Part shown: piece by piece, positions 1 through 5,539 of the stretch | Position numbering within the stretch: the stretch's first letter is position 1 | How the letters are laid out: each line of letters begins with the position of its first letter | DNA from: Alphaproteobacteria bacterium | GTDB lineage: Bacteria > Pseudomonadota > Alphaproteobacteria > Micropepsales > Micropepsaceae | Reading direction: 5' to 3' | Length of the DNA: 5,564 nucleotides | NCBI GenBank assembly: GCA_028869725.1 | Contig: JAGWRJ010000926.1 | Span: 1 to 5,564 of the forward strand | Made by a program: the position numbers and the translations under genes | Notes under the pieces: model-generated | Seen by the model: only the letters and a program-made list of their open reading frames with translations | What the model was told of the DNA's origin: nothing | Databases searched by the model: none

Positions 1-1
1 C

Positions 2-220
2 GTGGAGAATCGCGTCGAAGAAGCAATCGTTCAATTCGAAGCGAGCCTTCCGGGTACGGATTCGGTTCCCGATCTCGTCGCACTTCACGTGCGAAAGGGC
101 GACCTGAACGCCTACGTGGACGGCGTAAAGCGCTTTGCCGCGCGCGATTCAGAAAGCGCAGAGATTCAAGCGGAACTCGGGCAAGTCTATGAGGCGATCC
201 CTACCCCGTCAATGCTGTGA
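2..220 (+). CDS. C-terminal part of an unrecognised, possibly TPR-like protein (5' end outside window)
   Basis: The frame is open from the first complete codon (a GTG) to a TGA and gives 72 residues. I do not recognise the family. The segment is hydrophilic and looks helical, with Ala/Glu-rich pairs such as EEAIVQFEASL and SAEIQAELGQVYEA. Their spacing recalls tetratricopeptide or similar helical repeats, but no repeat consensus is clear. The GTG at the edge may be an internal Val rather than the start, because no ribosome binding site can be seen before it, so the gene is probably cut by the window edge. Its stop overlaps a GTG in another frame (GTGA at 217-220). That second frame also reads like protein up to 351, so the gene may be frameshifted near its 3' end. 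An IS-like terminus lies about 180 bases downstream. Confidence 0.45.
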   Translation: MENRVEEAIVQFEASLPGTDSVPDLVALHVRKGDLNAYVDGVKRFAARDSESAEIQAELGQVYEAIPTPSML

Positions 221-351
221 TCACAATTACGGCGGTTCAGGGATTTGGCCCCCTGGCCCTCAACCTGAGGCGCCGGGACGAGGTCGTGACGGGATATTTG
301 CCGCAAAATTTCGTCGAACAGGCAAACATCGTTTCGGAACCATGCGCTTGA
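217..351 (+). other. Short protein-like reading frame overlapping the upstream stop
   Basis: From a GTG overlapping the TGA of the upstream frame (GTGA), 44 codons run to a TGA at 349-351 and begin VITITAVQGFGPLALNL. The same frame is open from 193, just after a TGA at 190-192, so it could be the true continuation of the upstream gene after a one-base indel around 188-196. It could also be a translationally coupled small ORF. There is no Shine-Dalgarno at normal spacing; the GAGG at 191-194 is too far upstream. The product matches no family I know, and chance is a real alternative at this length. Confidence 0.22.
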
Positions 352-396
352 CGCACGGCTATCTAAATATGGCGTTAGGTCATGGGTTCTGGGTAG

Positions 397-453
397 TGTC
401 CTAATTTGCCGCCGACTGGGATTTGGCGGGATCGACTGGGATTTGCCGGGATA
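397..453. mobile_element. Isolated IS21-like terminus with tandem inner repeats
   Basis: From a TGTCC at 397 the sequence passes into two adjacent 20-base copies at 414-433 and 434-453. Both begin GACTGGGATTTG and differ at two positions. A weaker partial copy (ATTTGCCGCC) lies at 404-413. A TG-starting end followed by two or three short direct repeats is the known terminal design of IS21-family elements, where the transposase binds. No istA/istB genes or opposite end are visible in the window, so this would be a solo end or a remnant. The family assignment rests on pattern and memory of similar ends, not on a match. Confidence 0.4.
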
Positions 454-613
454 GCGCCCCGCCATGAGCGAGCGGAAGCCTATGGGCGTCACCGGGAAAT
501 GCCGCCGTGGCTGGCATAAGTGCCGGACGCGGGGAGAGCGCAAAACTGCGCCCACCTTTGATGGTCAAACCCCCAAGGCACGATCGACGCCTTCGGGGAG
601 AGTTGCACCTGTT

Positions 614-625
614 GATAACGTTATC
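614..625. promoter_or_regulatory. Perfect 12-bp palindrome, LacI/GalR-type operator-like
   Basis: GATAACGTTATC is its own reverse complement. A/T-rich arms around a central CG are typical of operators of the LacI/GalR family. No LacI-family gene is in the window, and the palindrome lies about 150 bases before the Abi-family frame, so its target is unknown. A single 12-bp palindrome can also arise by chance. Confidence 0.25.
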
Positions 626-687
626 GACGGGCCCGGGGACTTGAGAAAGTTCCCCTGTCGGTACAACCTATGGTCCAGAAATGACTG

Positions 688-727
688 ACCCGGGGAGCGT
701 GCCTTGCGGCAGAGGCCGACCCCGGGT
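688..727. repeat. Strong inverted repeat with nested stem upstream of the Abi-family gene
   Basis: ACCCGGGG (688-695) is perfectly complementary to CCCCGGGT (720-727). Inside the 24-base spacer, GCCT (701-704) can pair with AGGC (713-716), giving a two-tier hairpin. A weaker hairpin lies upstream: GGGGA with TCCCC and CTT with AAG, with one bulge, at about 635-655. No T-run follows on either strand, so a rho-independent terminator is unlikely. It may be a structured RNA element, a protein-binding dyad or part of an old mobile-element end. Confidence 0.4.
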
Positions 728-772
728 GTACGTCGCCAATGTAATCCTGAAATCTCTGACGACAAGTAAATT

Positions 773-1408
773 TTGCGCACTGCGGCAACAAACCTTGCTC
801 TGGAGAAAAGCCTTTCACGTCAGAGGCTTGATAAATATTTGGCGGCCACAGGGGGGCAGCTAGATGGCGCCCTAGCGTTGTATGAACGCAACACCAGACT
901 TTCCCAGGCTTTCTACAGCCCTTTGCAGGCGATGGAGATATGCCTTCGCAACGCTCTCAATGAGAGGTTGGTTTCCAGGTATGGAGCCGATTGGCATCAA
1001 AATGGCGCCCCACCATTTGAGCGCGATGCCGTCACCAATATCCTAGACGCCGTAAGACGGCTAAGTCAGTCAAACACCACGATTACGCTAGGGGCAGTCG
1101 TAGCTGAGCTAAGCTTTGGCTTCTGGGTGGGCATCTTAGGGCCACGGTATGACGCCACATTATGGCGACAGGCGCTTCATTCAGCCTTTCGCGAAAATGG
1201 CGCCCCAATGAAAAGGAAACGAGTACACAGCCGCTTCAATGCGCTCAGGCGGTTTCGCAATCGCATTGCGCACCATGAACCGATCTTTCTCCAGAACCTA
1301 CCGGGGCGCCACGACGAAACTATCGAGGCGATCTCGTGGCTGTGCGCGCAAACGGCAGCATGGGCACTTCATCACAGTCAGTTTAGCACCGAGTACAATG
1401 CGCCCTAG
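773..1408 (+). CDS. Abi-family (abortive infection-like) HEPN-domain protein
   Basis: This 211-residue soluble protein fits the Abi-like group related to AbiD/AbiF, whose HEPN fold is associated with RNA cleavage in phage defence and toxin-antitoxin systems. Residues 15-65 (SRQRLDKYLAATGG, then FYSPLQAMEICLRNALNERL) match the family's N-terminal helices. AELSFGFW at 111-118 is the usual central motif. RFRNRIAHHEPI at 160-171 holds the HEPN motif R162-x4-H167, with H168 next to it, so the presumed active site is intact. Length is close to what I expect for the family. The start is uncertain: an in-frame TAA lies at 767-769, the first candidate is TTG at 773, and the first ATG is codon 54, inside the conserved region. 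No clear Shine-Dalgarno is seen. It lies between an IS-like end and a transposase remnant, a setting typical of defence genes. RNase or toxin activity is inferred. Confidence 0.8.
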   Translation: MRTAATNLALEKSLSRQRLDKYLAATGGQLDGALALYERNTRLSQAFYSPLQAMEICLRNALNERLVSRYGADWHQNGAPPFERDAVTNILDAVRRLSQSNTTITLGAVVAELSFGFWVGILGPRYDATLWRQALHSAFRENGAPMKRKRVHSRFNALRRFRNRIAHHEPIFLQNLPGRHDETIEAISWLCAQTAAWALHHSQFSTEYNAP

Positions 1409-1417
1409 GCCTCCCTC

Positions 1418-1709
1418 TTACTTAATCGCTTCCTCGATCAATTCCTGCAAGCTCCAGAGCCGATCCTCCACACCACCGCCATGGCCGGTGTGATCCGTAG
1501 GGACTTGTGAAGCCACACCAAATTGTAGTGCGCAAATGCAGGGCCACCGCGCCCTTCAGGTGCGCCAGCTTCTTGGAAAAGCCATTGGTCAGGCGCGTCA
1601 TGCGGCGCATCTGAACCCGCATGGTGAGGTTGGACCGCTCAACATGGCTGGTGCTGATCCGCGCCATGTTGGGGTTGCCTGTCACGACCGTCTTTGATTG
1701 CCCCGACAC
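1418..1709 (-). pseudogene. IS1-like DDE transposase, C-terminal fragment with frameshifts
   Basis: The minus strand encodes the C-terminal third of an IS1-type transposase as annotated widely in alphaproteobacteria. The signature stretch reads NPNMARISTSHVERSNL, followed by MRRMTRLTNGFSKK. After VALH the frame breaks near 1533-1536. With one base restored it continues as AHYNLVWLHKSLRITPAMA, breaks again near 1474-1480, and then resumes as GVEDRLWSLQELIEEAIK to a TAA at 1418-1420. The N-terminal two thirds are missing, and in-frame TAG and TAA stops lie 15-20 bases upstream of the GTG at 1709. It is therefore a dead remnant. Its end lies 9 bases beyond the stop of the convergent Abi-family gene. 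I am confident of transposase origin, less so of the exact IS family name. Confidence 0.75.
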
Positions 1710-2012
1710 CTTAGGCGCTGATTACTAGCGAAGGCCATACATGGCCAAGGCGCCTATCGGCAACACGTAAATCAGGACTTGGCGCGCCTTGCTGCGATGG
1801 CGAAAGTTGAGCGGACGAGCGCAGGCGGTCCAACAGACCGGTTTCGTTATTATCCGAAGGAGCAGCGTTAGAAAGGCGCGCTGCGAATATCCGCCACTGG
1901 TATCCTGTACGTCATGCGCCCGCCTTCCGCGGCCATGATGGTGCGTTTGGCGTCATCGCGCCCTACGCAGCGACCGGCGAAACGCAAGCTGATCCGGACA
2001 AATTACACGATC
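1710..2012. other. Non-coding stretch between transposase remnant and regulator
   Basis: I see no supportable gene. The stretch holds a nested inverted repeat near the broken end of the transposase fragment: TAGGCGC (1712-1718) with GCGCCTA (1750-1756), enclosing GGCCAT-AC-ATGGCC (1733-1746). A five-base stem (1826-1840) and two short minus-strand frames without start signals are also present. One of those frames (1868-2002) reads RTIMAAEGGRMTYRIPVADI, but I cannot assign it. The region lies past the 3' end of the regulator gene, and no hairpin followed by a T-run is seen there. Confidence 0.4.
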
Positions 2013-3092
2013 CTATTTCTTCTCGAAGGCCGCAAAGCCCGAGGCCATGAAATCAGCCATATGGGCTTTGACCGCCGCAAAATCCTCGGATTTGCAGAGC
2101 CCCCCCGACAGCCGATCGATGCGGCGGCTGCGCGCCAATGCATGCATCAGACTGCCGGTCACAAAATCATATCCCCAGAAGATCTGGGTTCTCGGTACAT
2201 GGGGCAGTGCCTTCTGCAACAGATTGATCAGCCGCAAGACCAGGGGATCGAAATACTCATCGAACAGCTCGGCGCCCTCAGGTGTATTGACAATCTGCGC
2301 GCAGAAAGTCGCATAATTTCTCCACCCCTCACCGCCTTCGATATAAAGATCAAAGATGGTGTCGAGGAAGACATGCAGCGCCCCATCTACAGTCGGCATC
2401 TCACCGGCCTGACGTTCATACTCGTCAAGCGCCTTCATCCGGCGGGCGATGGTGATGTCAGCACGCCGGGCAAACACAGCTTTGAACAAGGCCAACTTGT
2501 CATCAAAATAATAATAGATCAGCGAGGTGTCGATGCCGGCCTCGCGGCAAATCTCGCGTAAGGTAACGCCGTGAAGCCCGCATTTGGCGAACAGATACTC
2601 CGCGCCATCGAGCAGACGTTCCAGTGTCTCTGCGCTCTGCTCGGCTTTGGCCCCCGCGCGCTTGGTGCGGCCTCTCTGGCGGCGCGGTTCAGCTTTAGTC
2701 GACTTTCTGGCTTTGGCCGTGGCCCTCATCATGGATCTGGTCCCGTCCTTCGCTAAGGTCTGAGCCGGAACCGCAAGGCCCGGCTCGGTGGTGTTTGCGG
2801 CTTTGCGCCCGCGCCCTGTCCAGGCGCCCATCACATGCGCAATCTGGGTTTCTGCCTCGGCGAGCGCCTTCAACTGCCCCTCGATCTGCCGCAATAGGGC
2901 CAAGCCCTTCTTGGTCGGAATCAGTTTGCGGGCGGTGCGATTGATCAGGGGTGTACCCGCCCGACTTTCCAGGCTTGCGATTCGACTATTGACGACCGCC
3001 GCGGTGGTACCCAGTTCGCGAGCGGCCGCAGACAGGCTCCCGAGCGTCACGCTTCGTTCAAAGCTGCGCAACTCATCAAGGCTGTCCAGCAT
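2013..3092 (-). CDS. Fusion regulator: LysR-type HTH plus linker helix, joined to a TetR-family regulator
   Basis: This 359-residue cytoplasmic DNA-binding protein has two unrelated DNA-binding modules in one frame. Residues 1-63 are a LysR-type winged HTH (LDELRSFERSVTLGSLSAAA, then RIASLESRAGTPLINRTARK, with the wing KLIPTKKG). Residues 64-88 match the LysR linker/dimerisation helix. The LysR effector domain is absent. Residues 90-152 form a low-complexity linker rich in Ala, Lys and Arg. Residues 155-207 are a TetR HTH (LLDGAEYLFAKCGLHGVTLR, then AGIDTSLIYYYFDDKLALF), and 208-359 form the helical TetR ligand-binding and dimerisation domain. ATG at 3092 is chosen because the LysR HTH begins at once; only a weak GGGG lies upstream. 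Met121/Met122 could start a TetR-only form of about 239 residues. It lies 177 bases downstream of, and co-oriented with, the TonB-dependent receptor, so control of that receptor is plausible. The ligand is unknown. Confidence 0.85.
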   Translation of the reverse strand: MLDSLDELRSFERSVTLGSLSAAARELGTTAAVVNSRIASLESRAGTPLINRTARKLIPTKKGLALLRQIEGQLKALAEAETQIAHVMGAWTGRGRKAANTTEPGLAVPAQTLAKDGTRSMMRATAKARKSTKAEPRRQRGRTKRAGAKAEQSAETLERLLDGAEYLFAKCGLHGVTLREICREAGIDTSLIYYYFDDKLALFKAVFARRADITIARRMKALDEYERQAGEMPTVDGALHVFLDTIFDLYIEGGEGWRNYATFCAQIVNTPEGAELFDEYFDPLVLRLINLLQKALPHVPRTQIFWGYDFVTGSLMHALARSRRIDRLSGGLCKSEDFAAVKAHMADFMASGFAAFEKK

Positions 3093-3162
3093 TACCGATT
3101 CAAACCCCGCATGAGGTTGAGTTTCTGCCGATTATCGCGTCGATGACAAGGGGCACGGGCCA

Positions 3163-3183
3163 ATCTGCAAGATGAGCACAGAT
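3163..3183. promoter_or_regulatory. Dyad symmetry ATCTG-N11-CAGAT upstream of the regulator gene
   Basis: Five-base arms ATCTG (3163-3167) and CAGAT (3179-3183) are separated by 11 bases, giving a 21-bp dyad. It fits the size range of TetR or LysR-type operators and lies where autoregulation would act. It is short and could be chance. Confidence 0.22.
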
Positions 3184-3229
3184 CTGCGCCTGCGCCCGCG
3201 CGCCCTGCATATCGCTTTGGCGCCGCGGG

Positions 3230-3256
3230 CCGCCGGCCGCCTCTGGCCGCCGGCGG
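3230..3256 (-). terminator. GC-rich hairpin directly after the TonB-dependent receptor stop
   Basis: Arms 3230-3241 and 3245-3256 pair over eleven G-C base pairs with one C-C mismatch and a three-base loop, starting 13 bases past the receptor's TGA. No T-run follows on the minus strand, so it is not a classical intrinsic terminator. It may cause partial termination or protect the receptor mRNA's 3' end, uncoupling receptor and regulator levels. Confidence 0.4.
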
Positions 3257-3269
3257 GTGCGGGTCAAAG

Positions 3270-5525
3270 TCAGAATGCCCGCATCACGCGGATCCCGAAC
3301 TGGCGCGGCACGCCGGCAAAATCCAGATTGGTATTGACCGCCGCCACATAATGCTGGTCGGTCAAATTGGTGCCGTAGAGAGTGACCACCCAATCCTTAT
3401 GCGTCCAGGCGAGCTGGGCGCCAAGGATATCGCGGGCTGCGAGCCGGTCGCCGAGGGCCGGGTTGTCGAACACGGTGGCCCATTGTGGTGAGACATGGGC
3501 ATAGTTGAGACGGGGCGTGAGCGTGTCGCTGTCGGCCAGATGGAACTGGTACTGCGCACTGACATTGAACGTGAAGTTGGGGGCATAGGTTTGCGGATGC
3601 CCCTTGAGGTCGATGCAGGAGGCACTTGCCGGACCACTCACCGGATTGCACACCGCCTTGTTGGCGAGCCGCGGGTCTGCCGAATAGAAGGTCCCGAGCG
3701 AACTGTGCATCAGAGCAAGACCGGCGTCGAACGAGAAGTCGCCGAACGCGGCCTGGGTTTCGGCTTCAAGGCCGTAGATCTTGCTGGTGCTCGGATTGTT
3801 CAGTTCGAGGCTGGGAAGCGTCAGATAATTCGGACTGCCAACGGTCACCTGGAAGTTGTGATATTGATTATAGAAGCCATCGAGCTGGGTGCGCATGTGG
3901 CCGTTCAGGAAAGTCGACTTCCAGCCCCCCTCGTAGTCGGTCACGGTTTCCGCGCCAAAGGGCGGCAATTGGGATTTGGGACTTACCGAGACGTTGAGCC
4001 CGCCCGGTTTGAACCCGGTTGCAACGAAGGCGTAGAGGAAATTGTTGGCATCAAGATTCCAGTTGAGCGCAGCCTTATAGGAGAAATTGTAATTGGTCAG
4101 CTTCTGACTGTCGGGAATGTAGGTCCCGTATTGGATGACGTGGAAATCGTTCTTGGTACGGAAGATCGAGTAACGCCCGCCCAGTTGCAGCTTGAAGCCG
4201 GCCGGCAGCTTGACACTGATCTGTCCGAATGCGGCCAGATCGACCTGGGGATTGCGCCCCTCCTTGAAATACTCCAGGGCGGGTACGCCGGGCACATAGA
4301 TGGCTCGGAAACCCTTATAGGGCGGCAGGAAGTTGTATTCATCGGATTGTGCGAAAGCGCCCGCGACCCAGGTCACGCGCCCTGTATCAGGTGAAATGAA
4401 ATCGAGTTCCTGCGAATAGATGGTCTCATCGAGCGTATCGGAGAAGGTCCAGCCTTTGACATTGGTGCCGTCGAGATCTGCCTTATAGGCAGTGTTTCCC
4501 TTCTGAAACGCCGACACTGACTGGAGCGTGATGCCACCTGGCGTCACATAGTCGATCTTCACCGAAGAGCGCACGAACTGGTCGATGGCCATTTGCGGCG
4601 CATTGGCCGTGATGTGGTAGAGGTCTGTGTAGTTCGGGTTTGGCGTCGAAGAGCCCAGCGGCAAAAAGCGAAAGCGGTCAGTGTACGGGTCGGCCGGATA
4701 GGCACCGTTGTCGAGATAATCAAGATCGGTCTTGAAGAGGACACTCAGGTCTCGATTAGGCTTCCACAGAACGCTAAGGCGGGCGGCACCCCAGCGCAGA
4801 TTTCCCGGATTTCCGGTGTAGGGTCCACCACCGGGCCCCTTAAAATGATAGAAGCTGTCGCGGGCATCTCCATAAAGCGCAATACGCGCTGCCAGGGTAT
4901 CACTGATCGGCAGATTGACGGCGCCTTGTACGCCGACATCGTTGTAATTGCCGTATTGGGCCTGGGCGTAGCCGTGGTAGCCGCCATCGATCTGCGGATT
5001 GACCGTCGTGACGATGACCGCGCCGCCGATCGCGTTCTGACCGGCAAAGGTACCTTGTGGTCCGCGCAGCACCTGGATGCTGGCAATGTCGTAATAGGGC
5101 TCTTCGGTGAAGTAGCCCGGGAACGTGGCCACGCCATCGCGATAGGTGATCACGCCCGGCGTGGTTTGGATATTGTGCTCGGCCTTGCCGATGCCGCGGA
5201 TGTCAAAATCCATGCCCTGGCCGAAATCATTGACCGTAACCGAGGGCGCGATGAACGTTAGCTGATATACGTCGTTGACGTCGCGATTGGCGAGCTGGGC
5301 GCCGGTCAGAACCGTGGCTGCAACTGCTGTCTTTTGCAGATTCGTGGAGCGGCGGTCCGCCGTCACCATGACCTCTTCGATCTTGCCAGTCATGGTCGCC
5401 GGTACTGCGTGCGCCGCCTTGGCGGGTACCGCCTTGACCGGTGCCGCCTTAACCGGTGCCGCCTTAACCGCACTGACGCACAGAAGTGCCGCCATGGATG
5501 TGGAAATGCTCAATGACCGCCGCAT
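3270..5525 (-). CDS. TonB-dependent outer-membrane receptor
   Basis: This 751-residue protein is a complete TonB-dependent receptor, which imports a scarce ligand through the outer membrane using TonB-ExbBD energy. Residues 1-22 form a signal peptide (MRRSLSIS, then the hydrophobic MAALLCVSAV), followed by a KAAPV-type repeat. EEVMVTAD at 50-57 is the TonB box. The plug runs from about 58 to 178, with FDIRGIG near 107 and the signature VLRGPQGTFAGQNAIGGAV at 152-170. The rest is a 22-strand-type beta-barrel rich in aromatic residues and ends in Phe (FGIRVMRAF), as outer-membrane assembly requires. Two cysteines in VCNPVSGPASASC, near 622-634, may bridge an outer loop. The ATG at 5525 is preferred over a TTG 12 codons upstream because a GGAGGGGGG sits five bases before it and the signal peptide starts there. 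The promoter lies outside the window. The substrate (siderophore, glycan, vitamin or aromatic) cannot be told from the sequence. Confidence 0.95.
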   Translation of the reverse strand: MRRSLSISTSMAALLCVSAVKAAPVKAAPVKAVPAKAAHAVPATMTGKIEEVMVTADRRSTNLQKTAVAATVLTGAQLANRDVNDVYQLTFIAPSVTVNDFGQGMDFDIRGIGKAEHNIQTTPGVITYRDGVATFPGYFTEEPYYDIASIQVLRGPQGTFAGQNAIGGAVIVTTVNPQIDGGYHGYAQAQYGNYNDVGVQGAVNLPISDTLAARIALYGDARDSFYHFKGPGGGPYTGNPGNLRWGAARLSVLWKPNRDLSVLFKTDLDYLDNGAYPADPYTDRFRFLPLGSSTPNPNYTDLYHITANAPQMAIDQFVRSSVKIDYVTPGGITLQSVSAFQKGNTAYKADLDGTNVKGWTFSDTLDETIYSQELDFISPDTGRVTWVAGAFAQSDEYNFLPPYKGFRAIYVPGVPALEYFKEGRNPQVDLAAFGQISVKLPAGFKLQLGGRYSIFRTKNDFHVIQYGTYIPDSQKLTNYNFSYKAALNWNLDANNFLYAFVATGFKPGGLNVSVSPKSQLPPFGAETVTDYEGGWKSTFLNGHMRTQLDGFYNQYHNFQVTVGSPNYLTLPSLELNNPSTSKIYGLEAETQAAFGDFSFDAGLALMHSSLGTFYSADPRLANKAVCNPVSGPASASCIDLKGHPQTYAPNFTFNVSAQYQFHLADSDTLTPRLNYAHVSPQWATVFDNPALGDRLAARDILGAQLAWTHKDWVVTLYGTNLTDQHYVAAVNTNLDFAGVPRQFGIRVMRAF
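5413..5472 (-). repeat. Four 15-bp tandem repeats in the receptor's N-terminal coding region
   Basis: Four consecutive 15-base units (5413-5427, 5428-5442, 5443-5457, 5458-5472) share a GCCGCCTT-like core on the + strand. The last two differ only at their final two bases. They encode the five-residue repeat KAAPV, KAAPV, KAVPA, KAA just after the signal peptide, between the export signal and the TonB box. In-frame units allow copy-number change without loss of the frame. Confidence 0.8.
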
Positions 5526-5530
5526 GTTGT

Positions 5531-5539
5531 CCCCCCTCC
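5531..5539 (-). promoter_or_regulatory. Strong ribosome binding site of the TonB-dependent receptor
   Basis: On the minus strand GGAGGGGGG precedes ATG (5525) by five bases (ACAAC). This is a near-ideal Shine-Dalgarno. It settles the start as MRRSLSIS rather than the TTG further upstream. Confidence 0.85.

Larger units (their letters stand above)
221..772. other. Gene-poor stretch with repeats and hairpins
   Basis: No convincing full gene lies here. Apart from the short protein-like frame up to 351, the stretch holds four things. These are an IS-like terminus with tandem 20-bp repeats (397-453), a small GCGCA/TGCGC hairpin (538-551), a perfect 12-bp palindrome (614-625) and a strong inverted repeat (688-727) directly before the Abi-family gene. 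The mix suggests degraded mobile DNA joined to the upstream region of the defence-like gene. Confidence 0.5.
3093..3269 (-). other. Intergenic region between receptor and regulator
   Basis: These 177 bases separate two co-oriented genes. They contain a strong GC-rich hairpin just past the receptor stop and a dyad ATCTG-N11-CAGAT at 3163-3183, about 70-90 bases before the regulator start. The dyad is in a position suited to an operator or activator site. No clear -35/-10 pair is visible. A 36-codon frame ending at 3100 lacks a ribosome binding site and is not called as a gene. Confidence 0.4.

Noticed and set aside
373..380. GTTAGGT resembling an integron attC core (GTTRRRY)
   Set aside because: No matching inverse core (RYYYAAC) lies at a suitable distance upstream, and no cassette structure is seen.
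187..555. Minus-strand frame of 122 codons in the left region
   Set aside because: It crosses the IS-like terminus, has an Arg/Pro/Ser-rich composition typical of a non-coding frame, and has no ribosome binding site.
464..688. Plus-strand frame of 74 codons after the IS-like end
   Set aside because: Composition is biased to Arg, Lys, Gly and Pro, it matches no family, and it runs through the palindrome and hairpin region.
1826..1840. CGGTC-CAACA-GACCG stem followed by a T-rich stretch
   Set aside because: The five-pair stem is weak and no plus-strand gene ends nearby, so a terminator call is not supported.
1868..2002. Minus-strand frame without start, containing RTIMAAEGGRMTYRIPVADI
   Set aside because: It reads somewhat like protein but is only about 44 codons, lacks a start signal and cannot be matched to any family by eye.
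1914..2561. Plus-strand open frame of 215 codons opposite the regulator
   Set aside because: Most of it is antisense to the TetR domain, and it shows no family features.
3100..3207. 36-codon minus-strand frame just before the regulator
   Set aside because: There is no Shine-Dalgarno, no recognisable product, and the same frame continues upstream as a receptor shadow.
3495..4394. Long plus-strand open frame of 299 codons opposite the receptor
   Set aside because: It is antisense to an unmistakable TonB-dependent receptor, has no recognisable domains, and reflects open antisense frames in GC-rich coding DNA.
4593..5261. Plus-strand open frame of 222 codons opposite the receptor plug
   Set aside because: It is a shadow of the receptor gene with repetitive Val/Ile/Arg composition and no start signal.
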